The notes under the pieces: generated by a model
Told to the model about the DNA's origin: nothing
Seen by the model: the letters and a program-made list of their open reading frames with translations, nothing else
Databases searched by the model: none
DNA from: Planctomycetota bacterium
Lineage (GTDB): Bacteria; Planctomycetota; UBA1135; UBA2386
Direction: 5' to 3'
DNA length: 9,717 bases
NCBI GenBank assembly: GCA_003235605.1
Contig: QJVU01000317.1
Span: 1-9,717 of the forward strand
Shown: positions 1-6,366 of the stretch, piece after piece
How positions within the stretch are numbered: the first letter of the stretch is position 1
How the letters are laid out: every line of letters begins with the position of its first letter
Position numbers and translations under genes: made by a program

Positions 1-1708
1 AACCGTGACCGTGCTTGTTCTTGCGCACGGAGAAGTTGTCGAGCATCCAGGCGTAGCCGGCATGCACCGCCTCACGCATCTGGGCGCGTTCCTTGCGTAG
101 CTTCTTCGCCCTCTTGCCTTCCCGGAGCATGGCTTCGCAGATGGTGAGAGCGGTGATGCCCGCCGTCGTCATGCTTCCGGTGAGAGCCTGAACCCGTGGG
201 ATCTCCTGGCCTTGCTGGAAGCGTGGTTTTGGTGCCAGGTACGGCCAGCCCTTGCCATGGATCCGCCGGGGGCGCGTGACTGTCCGCCGGCTGCCGCGCC
301 CCTGCGAGGACGCCAGGCGCATCTTTGCGTAGTCCTGGTGCGATACCAGCGCCAACGACACCAATGGCCCCTTGGCGTCGTACTGATCCTCCAGCCAGTG
401 GTTTGCGCAAGCCAGCCAGATTTCCGGCGGTTGCAGGGCTCCACAGAGGTGCGCGGAGTAGAGTCCGAGCACCGCATACTGGGTGTTGGAGTTGTCGTAG
501 GTGCTCGGGCTCTTGGTGTAGCTGAACCGACGCGTCTGGCCGGTGTCCGTGATCCGGTTGTCGGTATGGGTCAGCAGCTCGTCTGCCCAGCGTTGGACCA
601 GCTTCAACTCCTCCTCCGGAAGCTTGCGCGCCACAGGCTTGTTGATCTGACCCTGTATGAGAGCCTCACGTTCGTTGGGGGGCGCATACAGTGCTTCGAG
701 CGCCATGATCGCCACAGCCAAGGAGTAGGTATCGCGAACGACCCGCTTCTTGAGGTCGTCGAAGCCGCTCTTGACCACCGGGTCCTTCAGGTCGCGCCCC
801 GCCTTGACCAGGGTCAACAAAGCCAGTGCCAGGGTGCCGGTGTCGTAGCTCCGGCCGGGCCCGCCCGCGTCCACAGGCTCGTGGCCGGCCAGGATGTCCT
901 TGAGCCGACCCCCGACATACTCCGCGCCGTGGTTGATCGCCTCCGCCACCTGGGTGGAGAACTCCGGGTAGCGGTTGGGCGCAACCCGGTCGAGCTTCCA
1001 GGTCTCCGTGAACACGAAGTCCACCTTTCCTGATGTGTCCACCGGTCTGGCGAACGGGTTGTCTTCGGGTCTGCTGTCGTAGCTTGCACTGCCGACCAAC
1101 TTGCAGGAGAACCCCGTCACCAGTCCCTTCTTCACATCGATCGTGCGAGCGATCTCGACGTCGGCCGTCAGGTGCTGCCGGTTCAGGTGGTTGATGTGCT
1201 TCTCGTAGACCTCCTTGGGGATGTTGCCCTGCAACGTGTCTCCCCTGGTGACCCGCGCCTTGATCGTCTGGTTGCCACCCTTGTCGAGTTCGCTGGTTGT
1301 TCCCTCGATCCGGAGCGATCCGAAGGGCGGCATCAACCCGATCGTGAGCTTGAACGCTCCCTTCTGGGCGGCTCGCCGGAGATCGAAGGCCAGCCAGGCG
1401 CCCAGCTCGTGCAGGTTCGCCGGTTCGTCCACAAGGAACTTCTGGCTGAAGTCCAGCTCACCTTGCAGCAGGACGGGTGGGTTGACAACCCAGGAGAAGC
1501 CCGGCAGGGGGTGGCCGCCGGCCTGCTCGGGTGCCAGGCTCGACCGCCGATCGTAGAATGCAACGCCGCGCTCCGGGAGCTGCCAGACGACCTTCTGGGC
1601 ACCAAGACCGGCTCCCAGGGTGCAGATGACAGATGCCGCGAAGACGACTGCTGCAAAGCCAGGCACCGCGAAGACGGAGGGTGGCGAACAGAAGGTGGGG
1701 AGGTTCAT
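1..1708 (-). CDS. Secreted squalene-cyclase/prenyltransferase-like repeat protein, 3' end beyond window
   Basis: This reading frame starts at ATG 1708-1706 and stays open for 569 codons to the left edge, so the C-terminus is missing. Residues 1 to about 38 form a hydrophobic Sec signal peptide (core AAVVFAASVICTLGAGLGA). Residues 40-250 are a probable beta-rich N-terminal region I do not recognise. From about residue 255 the chain is helical and resembles the terpenoid-cyclase toroid fold: YDTGTLALALLTL near 288, then YDNSNTQYAVLGL at 404-416, then GSMTTAGITAL and GYAWMLDNFSV near the edge. The DNSNTQYA-type motif and the 'aW..dnF.V..N' pattern recur in exported planctomycete proteins annotated as prenyltransferase/squalene-oxidase repeats. 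A polyprenyl or carbohydrate-related role is not established, and enzymatic activity is unproven. Large plus-strand frames across 212-1033 and 1172-1732 are antisense shadows. No clear Shine-Dalgarno precedes the start. It is divergent from the kinase gene at 1770. Confidence 0.85.
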   Translation of the reverse strand, partial: MNLPTFCSPPSVFAVPGFAAVVFAASVICTLGAGLGAQKVVWQLPERGVAFYDRRSSLAPEQAGGHPLPGFSWVVNPPVLLQGELDFSQKFLVDEPANLHELGAWLAFDLRRAAQKGAFKLTIGLMPPFGSLRIEGTTSELDKGGNQTIKARVTRGDTLQGNIPKEVYEKHINHLNRQHLTADVEIARTIDVKKGLVTGFSCKLVGSASYDSRPEDNPFARPVDTSGKVDFVFTETWKLDRVAPNRYPEFSTQVAEAINHGAEYVGGRLKDILAGHEPVDAGGPGRSYDTGTLALALLTLVKAGRDLKDPVVKSGFDDLKKRVVRDTYSLAVAIMALEALYAPPNEREALIQGQINKPVARKLPEEELKLVQRWADELLTHTDNRITDTGQTRRFSYTKSPSTYDNSNTQYAVLGLYSAHLCGALQPPEIWLACANHWLEDQYDAKGPLVSLALVSHQDYAKMRLASSQGRGSRRTVTRPRRIHGKGWPYLAPKPRFQQGQEIPRVQALTGSMTTAGITALTICEAMLREGKRAKKLRKERAQMREAVHAGYAWMLDNFSVRKNKHGHG

Positions 1709-1726
1709 GACCGGGTAGGCGTGATG

Positions 1727-1740
1727 CCCTGATATAAGGG
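1727..1740. promoter_or_regulatory. AT-rich near-palindrome in divergent gap, candidate promoter/operator
   Basis: CCCTGATATAAGGG is symmetric at 12 of 14 positions and is the only AT-rich patch in the 61-bp gap between the starts at 1708 (-) and 1770 (+). Read on either strand it offers a -10-like hexamer (TATAAG at 1733-1738 on plus, TTATAT at 1737-1732 on minus). These would give short leaders of roughly 25 and 17 nt. No good -35 box is visible for either direction, so the assignment is tentative. Confidence 0.3.
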
Positions 1741-1769
1741 GCGTGGAGGTGCGCGGCCCCGGTAGCGCA

Positions 1770-2711
1770 ATGAAAAGTTTCCTGGGTATGGATGGTGGCG
1801 GCTCGGGCAGCCGCTGGGCGCTGATGGGGGCGGACGGCACGTTCCTTGGTCGAGGGGATGGGCCTCCGATCCAGGTCGCGACGATGGGGGTCCGGGACAG
1901 CGCCGTCGCGGTTGGCAGGCTGATCATGACCGCCACAAGAGATCATGCCGTCGGGCCCGTCGTGGCGGTCGCGGGTCTTGCAGGCGCAGCTTCTGCCGAG
2001 ATCCGTCGTGATGTCGAATCCGCGCTTTCAGCCGACGCCAGCCTTCTGGGTACGGACCGCGTGCGTGTTGTCTCGGACATCGAAGCCGCGGCCGCGGCAG
2101 CGCTGGAGGAGGGACCCGGCGTGGTGCTCTGTTCGGGTACGGGGTCCTTCGCCGTCGCAAGGGACGGGGCAGGGCGGCTGTGGCGCGTTGGTGGCCGCGG
2201 CCACCTGCTCGGAGACGAAGGCAGCGCGTATGCGATCGTGGTGGCGGCGGCCCGGGCGGCAGTTCGGGCGCGTGACCGCGTCGGACCGGCTACCGATCTC
2301 CTGCCCAGACTCGAGGATGCCCTGGATGTGGCTGGCGTGGAGGCGCTCGCAAGCGCTGTTCAGGGCAGGACGCCTGGCGAGATCGCCGGGCTGCTTCCCG
2401 TGGTGCTTGCAGTGACCGCGGAAGGGGACGAACTGGCACGGACCATCCTGGACGAGGCTGCGGAACAGCTTTCGCGACTTGCTGAGGCTGCCTGCATCCG
2501 GGCCGGCCTGGTCCCCACGGAGATCCGGGTGATGCTGAGTGGCGGCGCGCTGCGCCAGCAGGAGTACGCGCACAGGGTGGCGCGCAGCCTTGCGGAACGG
2601 GGCTTCGCCGACGTGGCCCGGACAGCACCGCGCCAGCCGTGCGAGGGCGCGGCTTTGCTTGCCCGGGCCTGGCAGCAGGGCGAGCCCCCCATGTGTTCCT
2701 GGGTGGAGTAG
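1770..2711 (+). CDS. BadF/BadG/BcrA/BcrD-family ATPase, N-acetylglucosamine kinase-like
   Basis: A 313-residue cytoplasmic sugar kinase of the ASKHA (actin-like ATPase) fold. The motifs appear in family order: phosphate-1 loop MDGGGSGSR (7-15), SDIEAAA (102-108, with D103 as probable catalytic base), phosphate-2 loop SGTGSFAVARDG (122-133), the hallmark GGRGHLLGDEGSAY (141-154), the adenosine motif SGGAL (257-261), and C-terminal GAALLA. Related enzymes phosphorylate N-acetylglucosamine or similar amino sugars, for example in cell-wall sugar salvage, but the same family includes (R)-2-hydroxyacyl-CoA dehydratase activators. The length and absence of a Cys cluster favour the kinase. An Arg sits where the hallmark motif usually has an aromatic residue (GGWG), so the substrate is uncertain. 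ATG 1770 is chosen because the first beta strand begins at residue 3; GTG 1743 would add nine unlikely residues. A GGAGG at 1745-1749 is too far upstream to serve this start. The next gene begins 5 bp after the stop. Confidence 0.85.
   Translation: MKSFLGMDGGGSGSRWALMGADGTFLGRGDGPPIQVATMGVRDSAVAVGRLIMTATRDHAVGPVVAVAGLAGAASAEIRRDVESALSADASLLGTDRVRVVSDIEAAAAAALEEGPGVVLCSGTGSFAVARDGAGRLWRVGGRGHLLGDEGSAYAIVVAAARAAVRARDRVGPATDLLPRLEDALDVAGVEALASAVQGRTPGEIAGLLPVVLAVTAEGDELARTILDEAAEQLSRLAEAACIRAGLVPTEIRVMLSGGALRQQEYAHRVARSLAERGFADVARTAPRQPCEGAALLARAWQQGEPPMCSWVE
2705..2708 (+). promoter_or_regulatory. Shine-Dalgarno that fixes the ArfB start
   Basis: GGAG lies in the last codons of the kinase gene, 8 nt before GTG 2717. 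It selects that GTG over upstream in-frame starts inside the kinase (frame open from 2639) and suggests translational coupling. It is one of the few recognisable Shine-Dalgarno motifs in the window. Confidence 0.55.
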
Positions 2712-2716
2712 CGGGC

Positions 2717-3157
2717 GTGGCAGGACTGCGAGACCTGGAGATCGGCGGCAGCCTGACCGTGCCCGCGAGGTTCCTGGGCGTGCGCTGTTCCCGCGCTGGT
2801 GGACCCGGCGGCCAGCACGTCAACAAGGCCGCAACCAGGGTGGAGGTGCGCCTGGACCTGGATGCAGCCAGCGAGGTATTGAGCGAGCAGCAGGTGGCGC
2901 GGATTCGTGCAGCCCTCGAGAACCGCCTGGATGGGGAGGGCAACCTGCTGGTCGTGAGCGCGATACACAGAAGCCAGGCCCGGAACCTGGCAGCGGCCCT
3001 TGCAAGAATGGAGCAGCTGATTCACGGAGCACTGCAGAGGCGCAAGAAACGACGTCCTACTCGGCCGACCGCGGCAAGCCGGCGACGTCGGCTACAGGAC
3101 AAGCGTCGCCGTGGCGAGGTCAAACGTCGCCGTGGCGAGCCGCCGGCCGTTGACTGA
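2717..3157 (+). CDS. arfB: Peptidyl-tRNA hydrolase ArfB (YaeJ-type ribosome rescue factor)
   Basis: A 146-residue protein, close to the 140 residues of E. coli ArfB/YaeJ. It is a stand-alone RF-1 catalytic domain. The signature CSRAGGPGGQHVNK (24-37) holds the GGQ tripeptide at 31-33 that hydrolyses the ester bond of peptidyl-tRNA in the ribosomal A site. The basic tail from about 108 (KKRRPTRPTAASRRRRL onward) matches the ArfB-specific extension that enters the empty mRNA channel of ribosomes stalled without a stop codon. There is no codon-recognition domain, so it is not a normal release factor. The GTG start at 2717 is supported by GGAG eight bases upstream and by ArfB length; a start at 2639 would overlap the kinase by 73 bp. 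The end of the tail contains a 7-codon near-duplication (3101-3139). It is probably co-transcribed with the kinase; a functional link between them is not obvious. Confidence 0.93.
   Translation: MAGLRDLEIGGSLTVPARFLGVRCSRAGGPGGQHVNKAATRVEVRLDLDAASEVLSEQQVARIRAALENRLDGEGNLLVVSAIHRSQARNLAAALARMEQLIHGALQRRKKRRPTRPTAASRRRRLQDKRRRGEVKRRRGEPPAVD
3101..3139 (+). repeat. 21-bp-period direct repeat in the arfB tail
   Basis: CGTCGCCGTGGCGAG occurs exactly at 3104-3118 and again at 3125-3139, preceded by AAG and AAA. It encodes KRRRGEV then KRRRGEP. The period of 21 bp keeps frame. Confidence 0.9.
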
Positions 3158-3165
3158 GTCACTCG

Positions 3166-4032
3166 TCATTCGTCCGACTCGGGACGCATCAAGCCCTTGG
3201 GCGTCATCGGGTGGAAGAACAGGATGCCGCTCGTGGTCCTGAGGAAGCAGGGCTCCTGGGCGCGAGGATAGTCGAGATAGGCGCGGGTGAGCTCTTCCGA
3301 CATGCGGGCGCCGATAGCCAGGCTCGGAAGGCCGACACGAGCAACGAGGCGTCCCTTGCCCAACAAGTGTGCGTGCCCCACGACGACGACGATCAACCGG
3401 TCGGGATGGGCTTGGGCAGCGTCACGTATGCTGCGAGCGATCACGGAATCGCGGTGGGCCAACGGCAAGCGCGGTGTCGGCTCCAGCGGGAACACCGGCA
3501 GATCTCTGTCCTTGGCCAGGCTCAGCAGCGCGCGGAAGTAGGCGCTGTCGACATCGCTGCCGTCTCCGAGCCATGACCTCGGCCACCGGTTGGCAATGCG
3601 GGAACACAGCTGCGCCAGGTCAATGGCGCCGGCCAGGAACTGCTGCAAATCGGCAGTGTCGCCGAACCCGATTGCCTCCAGACCAAGCACGAGCTGATGG
3701 TCTTGTTCGATGAGCCAGCGCAGAAGATCGACCATCTTGTCGTGCAGGAGCTCGTCCCGGTGGTGGTCCCCCAGAAACAGCACCCGCACCTTCCTGGCCT
3801 CGTCCTGGAACCGTTGCAGGCTCAACCTCGCCGTGAAGCAAGTGCCAAGATCGCGGTAGTGGGCGTTCACGTAGGCCTGGAGGTAGGCTGGCCGGCTGGG
3901 CTCGCCGGGCAGCTTCCTCCGCTCCCAATCCACGTAGTTGCCCCTGCACCCCCCGAGCGGAGAGATAGTGATCGCCAGGAGCGCCAACGCGGCTGTCGGG
4001 GCTTGTTGCACGGCAGTCGAAGTTGATCCCAT
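3166..4032 (-). CDS. ChaN-like haem-binding uptake family lipoprotein (Tiki/TraB-like fold)
   Basis: A 288-residue predicted lipoprotein. Residues 1-28 are a signal peptide ending in the lipobox LGG-C29, so the mature protein would be anchored by lipidated Cys29. The body matches the ChaN/DUF399 family: VLFLGDHHRDELLH (84-97) aligns with the family's G-E-x-H...H strand-helix motif, LGLEAI (116-121) with the L-E motif, FLAG (132-135) with the 'L.G' helix, and VVVVGHAHLLGKG (215-227) with the C-terminal G-x-x-H motif. Campylobacter ChaN binds haem and is linked to iron uptake; Tiki-type relatives are metalloproteases. No TonB receptor or haem gene adjoins it here, so the ligand is unknown. An Asp (D89) stands where the family usually has Glu. 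The start was set at 4032 because it gives a clean signal peptide; longer readings run into the divergent SDR gene. It is convergent with arfB, 8 bp away. Confidence 0.8.
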   Translation of the reverse strand: MGSTSTAVQQAPTAALALLAITISPLGGCRGNYVDWERRKLPGEPSRPAYLQAYVNAHYRDLGTCFTARLSLQRFQDEARKVRVLFLGDHHRDELLHDKMVDLLRWLIEQDHQLVLGLEAIGFGDTADLQQFLAGAIDLAQLCSRIANRWPRSWLGDGSDVDSAYFRALLSLAKDRDLPVFPLEPTPRLPLAHRDSVIARSIRDAAQAHPDRLIVVVVGHAHLLGKGRLVARVGLPSLAIGARMSEELTRAYLDYPRAQEPCFLRTTSGILFFHPMTPKGLMRPESDE

Positions 4033-4038
4033 GCATGG
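4029..4038. promoter_or_regulatory. Perfect 10-bp palindrome in the 34-bp divergent gap
   Basis: CCATGCATGG includes the start codon of the minus-strand lipoprotein gene (4032-4030) and lies about 30 bp before the SDR start. It might be a regulator site, but a palindrome of this size is not rare. The gap 4033-4066 shows no recognisable -35/-10 pair or Shine-Dalgarno, so promoters for both genes probably extend into coding sequence. Confidence 0.2.
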
Positions 4039-4066
4039 AATGGTGTCCACTGCCGTTGGTGCATTC

Positions 4067-4840
4067 ATGAGCGACAGGAAAAGCGAACTTGTTGGTCGAC
4101 GGTGCGTGGTTACCGGCGGGGGAAGTGGCATCGGACGCGCCATTGCGGTCTGCCTGGCGGGCGCTGGCGCCCGAGTGGTCGTGACGGGCAGGCGCGAGGA
4201 GACTCTGCTCGAGACCGCGGCATTGTCCGAAGACATCTCGATCCAGGCCATGGACGTTGCCGACCGCGGCGCCGTGGATGTGGCGTTCGAGCGGATCCAC
4301 GAGGAACTCGGCGCCATCGATGTGTTGGTCAACAACGCCGGGATCGGCGGGCCGAACGCCTGCGCTCTGGACGGTCCAGACCGCTGGGACGAGGTCATCC
4401 GCACGAACCTGGACGGGACGTTCTTCTGCACGCGCGCAGCCCTCAGGTACATGACCGAGGGTGGGCGCATCGTCAACATCTCTTCCGTGCTCGGGAAGTT
4501 CGGTGTACCGGGCTACACAGCCTACTGCGCGAGCAAGCATGGCGTCATCGGGTTCACCAAGGCCCTGGCGCTGGAGACGGCCAGCCGGCGGATCACCGCC
4601 AACGCGATCTGCCCCGGCTGGGTGGAAACGGACATGGCACGGGAGGGCATGGAGCGAATGGCCTTGGCCATGGGGATCAGCTACGAGGAGGCACGCAAGC
4701 AGGCGCTGTCCCAGGTGCCCCTTGGCCGGATCATTGAGCCGGAGGAGGTCGGCCGGCTGGTGGTGTACATGGTCGGCCCCCACGCGAGCGCAATGACCGG
4801 CCAGGCGATCAGCCTGTGCGGCGGCTCTACAATGGGCTAG
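4067..4840 (+). CDS. SDR-family ketoreductase (FabG/ActIII-like)
   Basis: A 257-residue cytoplasmic classical short-chain dehydrogenase of typical length. Visible motifs: TGGGSGIG (16-23) binds the dinucleotide; the Arg pair at 42-43 after strand 2 favours NADP(H); NNAGIGG (89-95); Asn114 in TNLDG; the catalytic Ser139/Ser140 in NISS; and Tyr153-x3-Lys157 in YCASK. The C-terminal lid and ending (CPGWVETDM, VPLGRIIEPEEV, AMTGQAISLCGG) resemble 3-oxoacyl-ACP reductases and ActIII-type polyketide ketoreductases. The substrate cannot be read from sequence; no acyl carrier protein or ketosynthase is present in the window. ATG 4067 places the Rossmann strand at residue 13 as usual; in-frame ATGs at 4031 and 4040 would add 12 or 9 residues. 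The ferredoxin gene begins 3 bp after the stop, indicating co-transcription. Confidence 0.9.
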   Translation: MSDRKSELVGRRCVVTGGGSGIGRAIAVCLAGAGARVVVTGRREETLLETAALSEDISIQAMDVADRGAVDVAFERIHEELGAIDVLVNNAGIGGPNACALDGPDRWDEVIRTNLDGTFFCTRAALRYMTEGGRIVNISSVLGKFGVPGYTAYCASKHGVIGFTKALALETASRRITANAICPGWVETDMAREGMERMALAMGISYEEARKQALSQVPLGRIIEPEEVGRLVVYMVGPHASAMTGQAISLCGGSTMG

Positions 4841-4843
4841 CCG

Positions 4844-5185
4844 ATGCTCCCTGACCGTCACGTCTTCGTCTGCAGCCATGGCAAGTCCTGCGCGACACGG
4901 GACAGCGACAAGGTCTACGCTGAGTTCCGTCGACTCCTGAAAGACTCTGGCCTCAAGCCCCGTGTGATGGTGACCGGCTGCGGTTCCATCGGCTTCTGCG
5001 ATCGCGGCGTCGCCGTGGCCATCTATCCCGAGCAGGTCTGGTACTCCCGTGTCACCGTCCAAGATGTTCGTGAGATCTGGGACGAGCACGTGCTCGGTGG
5101 CCGCATCGTGAAGCGTCTCCGCGACGAGATCGAGAAGGACGTGAGCGAGATTCCCAAGCCGAGTCTATTCGACCCACTCAGCTAG
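4844..5185 (+). CDS. Thioredoxin-like (2Fe-2S) ferredoxin with atypical Cys spacing
   Basis: A 113-residue small electron-transfer protein of the thioredoxin-fold [2Fe-2S] ferredoxin family (related to the N-terminal fold of NuoE and HoxF). Family features are HVFVCSHGKSC (6-16), a helix at 22-34, VTGCGSIGFCDRG (43-55), VAIYPEQVWYSRVT (58-71) and the closing helix EIWDEHVLGG (77-86). The four cysteines C10, C16, C46 and C52 are the probable cluster ligands. The second pair is spaced C-x5-C where the family normally has C-x3-C, a two-residue insertion I confirmed in the codons at 4979-4999. It follows the SDR gene by 3 bp, so the two are likely made together, perhaps as a redox pair, although SDR enzymes do not usually need a ferredoxin. 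The last 21 bp overlap the convergent propeller gene. Confidence 0.8.
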   Translation: MLPDRHVFVCSHGKSCATRDSDKVYAEFRRLLKDSGLKPRVMVTGCGSIGFCDRGVAVAIYPEQVWYSRVTVQDVREIWDEHVLGGRIVKRLRDEIEKDVSEIPKPSLFDPLS

Positions 5186-6298
5186 GAAGATGTTGGTGTC
5201 CCTGGGCCGGTCCTCCGGGTTGAAGCGGTTGCTGGCCCAGACGAGGTACTTGCCGTCCGGAGAGAACATCGGGAAGGAATCGAACGAAGGGTTGTAAGTC
5301 ACGCGCACCTGTCCAGTGCCATCCTCGTTGATGAGGTAGAGCTCGAAATCAGGCATCCTGGCCGACTTGCTATCCTGGTCGCTGGCAAAGATGATCCGCT
5401 TGTTGTCGGGGTGCCAGAACGGTGCGAAGTTGGCCTTGCCGTTGTTCGTGACCCTGTGGAAGTCGCTGCCGTTCCGTTGCATTACCGTGATCTCGAGCTT
5501 TGTCGGGACCATGAGGTTCTTGTCGAGAAAGTACGTGTAGCGTTCCGTCTCCTCGCCCTTCGCCGGGAAGCTCGAGCGCAACACGATCTTGCTGCCGTCG
5601 CTGGAGAAGAATGCCCCACCGTCGTAGCCAAGACGGTTGGTGAGGCGTTTGACCTCGGACCCGTCCGGCTCCATGGAGTAGACCTCGACGTCCCCATCCC
5701 GAACGGATGTAAAGACAAGGCGCCCTGTGACCGGGCAGACGGTGGTCTCCGCGTCGTAACCCGGGGTCGTGGTCAGGCGCTCCACGTGGCCACCGTCCGG
5801 ATCGGCGGTGAAGATGTCGTAGCCAGCATGGAGGGGCCAGACGTACGCCGGACGGCCATGGGCGTCCCGCACCATCATCACCGGCGGAGGTGGTTTCTCG
5901 TTCGCGAGGTGAGTGGACGCATAGACGATGCGCCGATCTCCTTGCAGGAAGTAGCTGCAGGTTGTCACTCCCTTGCCGGTGCTCGCAAGCGTCTTCCTTC
6001 CGGTACGCAGATCCAGTACGTAGATCTGATCGGCCGGGATGCCATGTCGGCTCTGCAGGATCAGCTTGCTTCCGTCGCCGGACCAGTAGGCCTCGGCGTT
6101 CTCGCCGCCGAACGTCAACTGTCTGACGTTTCGAAAAAACCGTTCGCCCGGCACATCCGGGACAGGTTTCCCGGCCACTATCTCCAAGGCTCTGGTCGGC
6201 ACAACTGGTGCGACGTCGATGTGGGGATCCTCCGAGGCCCGGCAACCTGCAAGGGTAGTCCAGGCCAAGAGAGTGTAGATCGCGCGGCGGTGGTTCAT
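5165..6298 (-). CDS. PD40/TolB-like beta-propeller lipoprotein
   Basis: A 377-residue predicted lipoprotein. The signal peptide MNHRRAIYTLLAWTTLAG leads to lipidated C19 (lipobox LAGC). The rest consists of WD40-like PD40 blades, seen as repeated 'LTFGGENAEAYWSGDGSKL' type units: about 60-105, 157-200 (DIFTADPDGG), 181-220 (SVRDGDVEVYSMEPDGS), 224-245 (GYDGGAFFSSDGSKIV), 290-330 (NFAPFWHPDNKRIIFAS) and 338-360 (FDSFPMFSPDGKYLVWASN). This resembles the C-terminal propeller of TolB but lacks TolB's N-terminal domain, and no tol-pal genes are near. Such proteins probably scaffold protein contacts in the envelope; the partner is unknown. The start at 6298 is the only one that yields the lipobox. 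No Shine-Dalgarno is visible. Its end overlaps the ferredoxin gene by 21 bp on the opposite strand. Confidence 0.88.
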   Translation of the reverse strand: MNHRRAIYTLLAWTTLAGCRASEDPHIDVAPVVPTRALEIVAGKPVPDVPGERFFRNVRQLTFGGENAEAYWSGDGSKLILQSRHGIPADQIYVLDLRTGRKTLASTGKGVTTCSYFLQGDRRIVYASTHLANEKPPPPVMMVRDAHGRPAYVWPLHAGYDIFTADPDGGHVERLTTTPGYDAETTVCPVTGRLVFTSVRDGDVEVYSMEPDGSEVKRLTNRLGYDGGAFFSSDGSKIVLRSSFPAKGEETERYTYFLDKNLMVPTKLEITVMQRNGSDFHRVTNNGKANFAPFWHPDNKRIIFASDQDSKSARMPDFELYLINEDGTGQVRVTYNPSFDSFPMFSPDGKYLVWASNRFNPEDRPRDTNIFLAEWVE

Positions 6299-6366
6299 GC
6301 GCGCACAGGTTACCCAAAGTCCTGCCCCTGGCCGAGCTTCTCACGTATGCTGCCCCCACGTCCGAG
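6299..6366. promoter_or_regulatory. Divergent intergenic region between two lipoprotein genes
   Basis: This 68-bp gap must carry promoters for the genes starting at 6298 (-) and 6367 (+). TATGCT at 6346-6351 is a possible -10 for the plus-strand gene, with a leader of only about 10 nt, but there is no matching -35. I see no strong inverted repeat or riboswitch-like structure. Confidence 0.25.

Noticed and set aside
212..1033. Plus-strand 273-codon open frame
   Set aside because: It is antisense to a minus-strand frame with a signal peptide and a recognisable motif, has no domain-like composition, and such long frames are expected opposite GC-rich genes.
1172..1732. Plus-strand 186-codon open frame
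   Set aside because: Antisense shadow of the same minus-strand gene, with no recognisable protein features.
3151..3161. TGACTGAGTCA palindrome at the arfB stop, considered as a terminator
   Set aside because: The loop would be one base, the arms are five bases, and no U-run follows.
4033..4479. Extended N-terminus for the ChaN-like gene, reading back to 4479
   Set aside because: It would overlap the SDR coding region by more than 400 bp and bury the signal peptide and lipobox.
3620..5089. Minus-strand 489-codon open frame across the SDR and ferredoxin genes
   Set aside because: It lies opposite two genes with complete family motifs and overlaps the ChaN-like gene in another frame; its His/Asp/Gly-rich translation is typical of a shadow.
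6341..6353. 13-mer TCACGTATGCTGC shared with 3423-3435
   Set aside because: One shared 13-mer is expected by chance in a window of this size, and the other copy is inside coding sequence.
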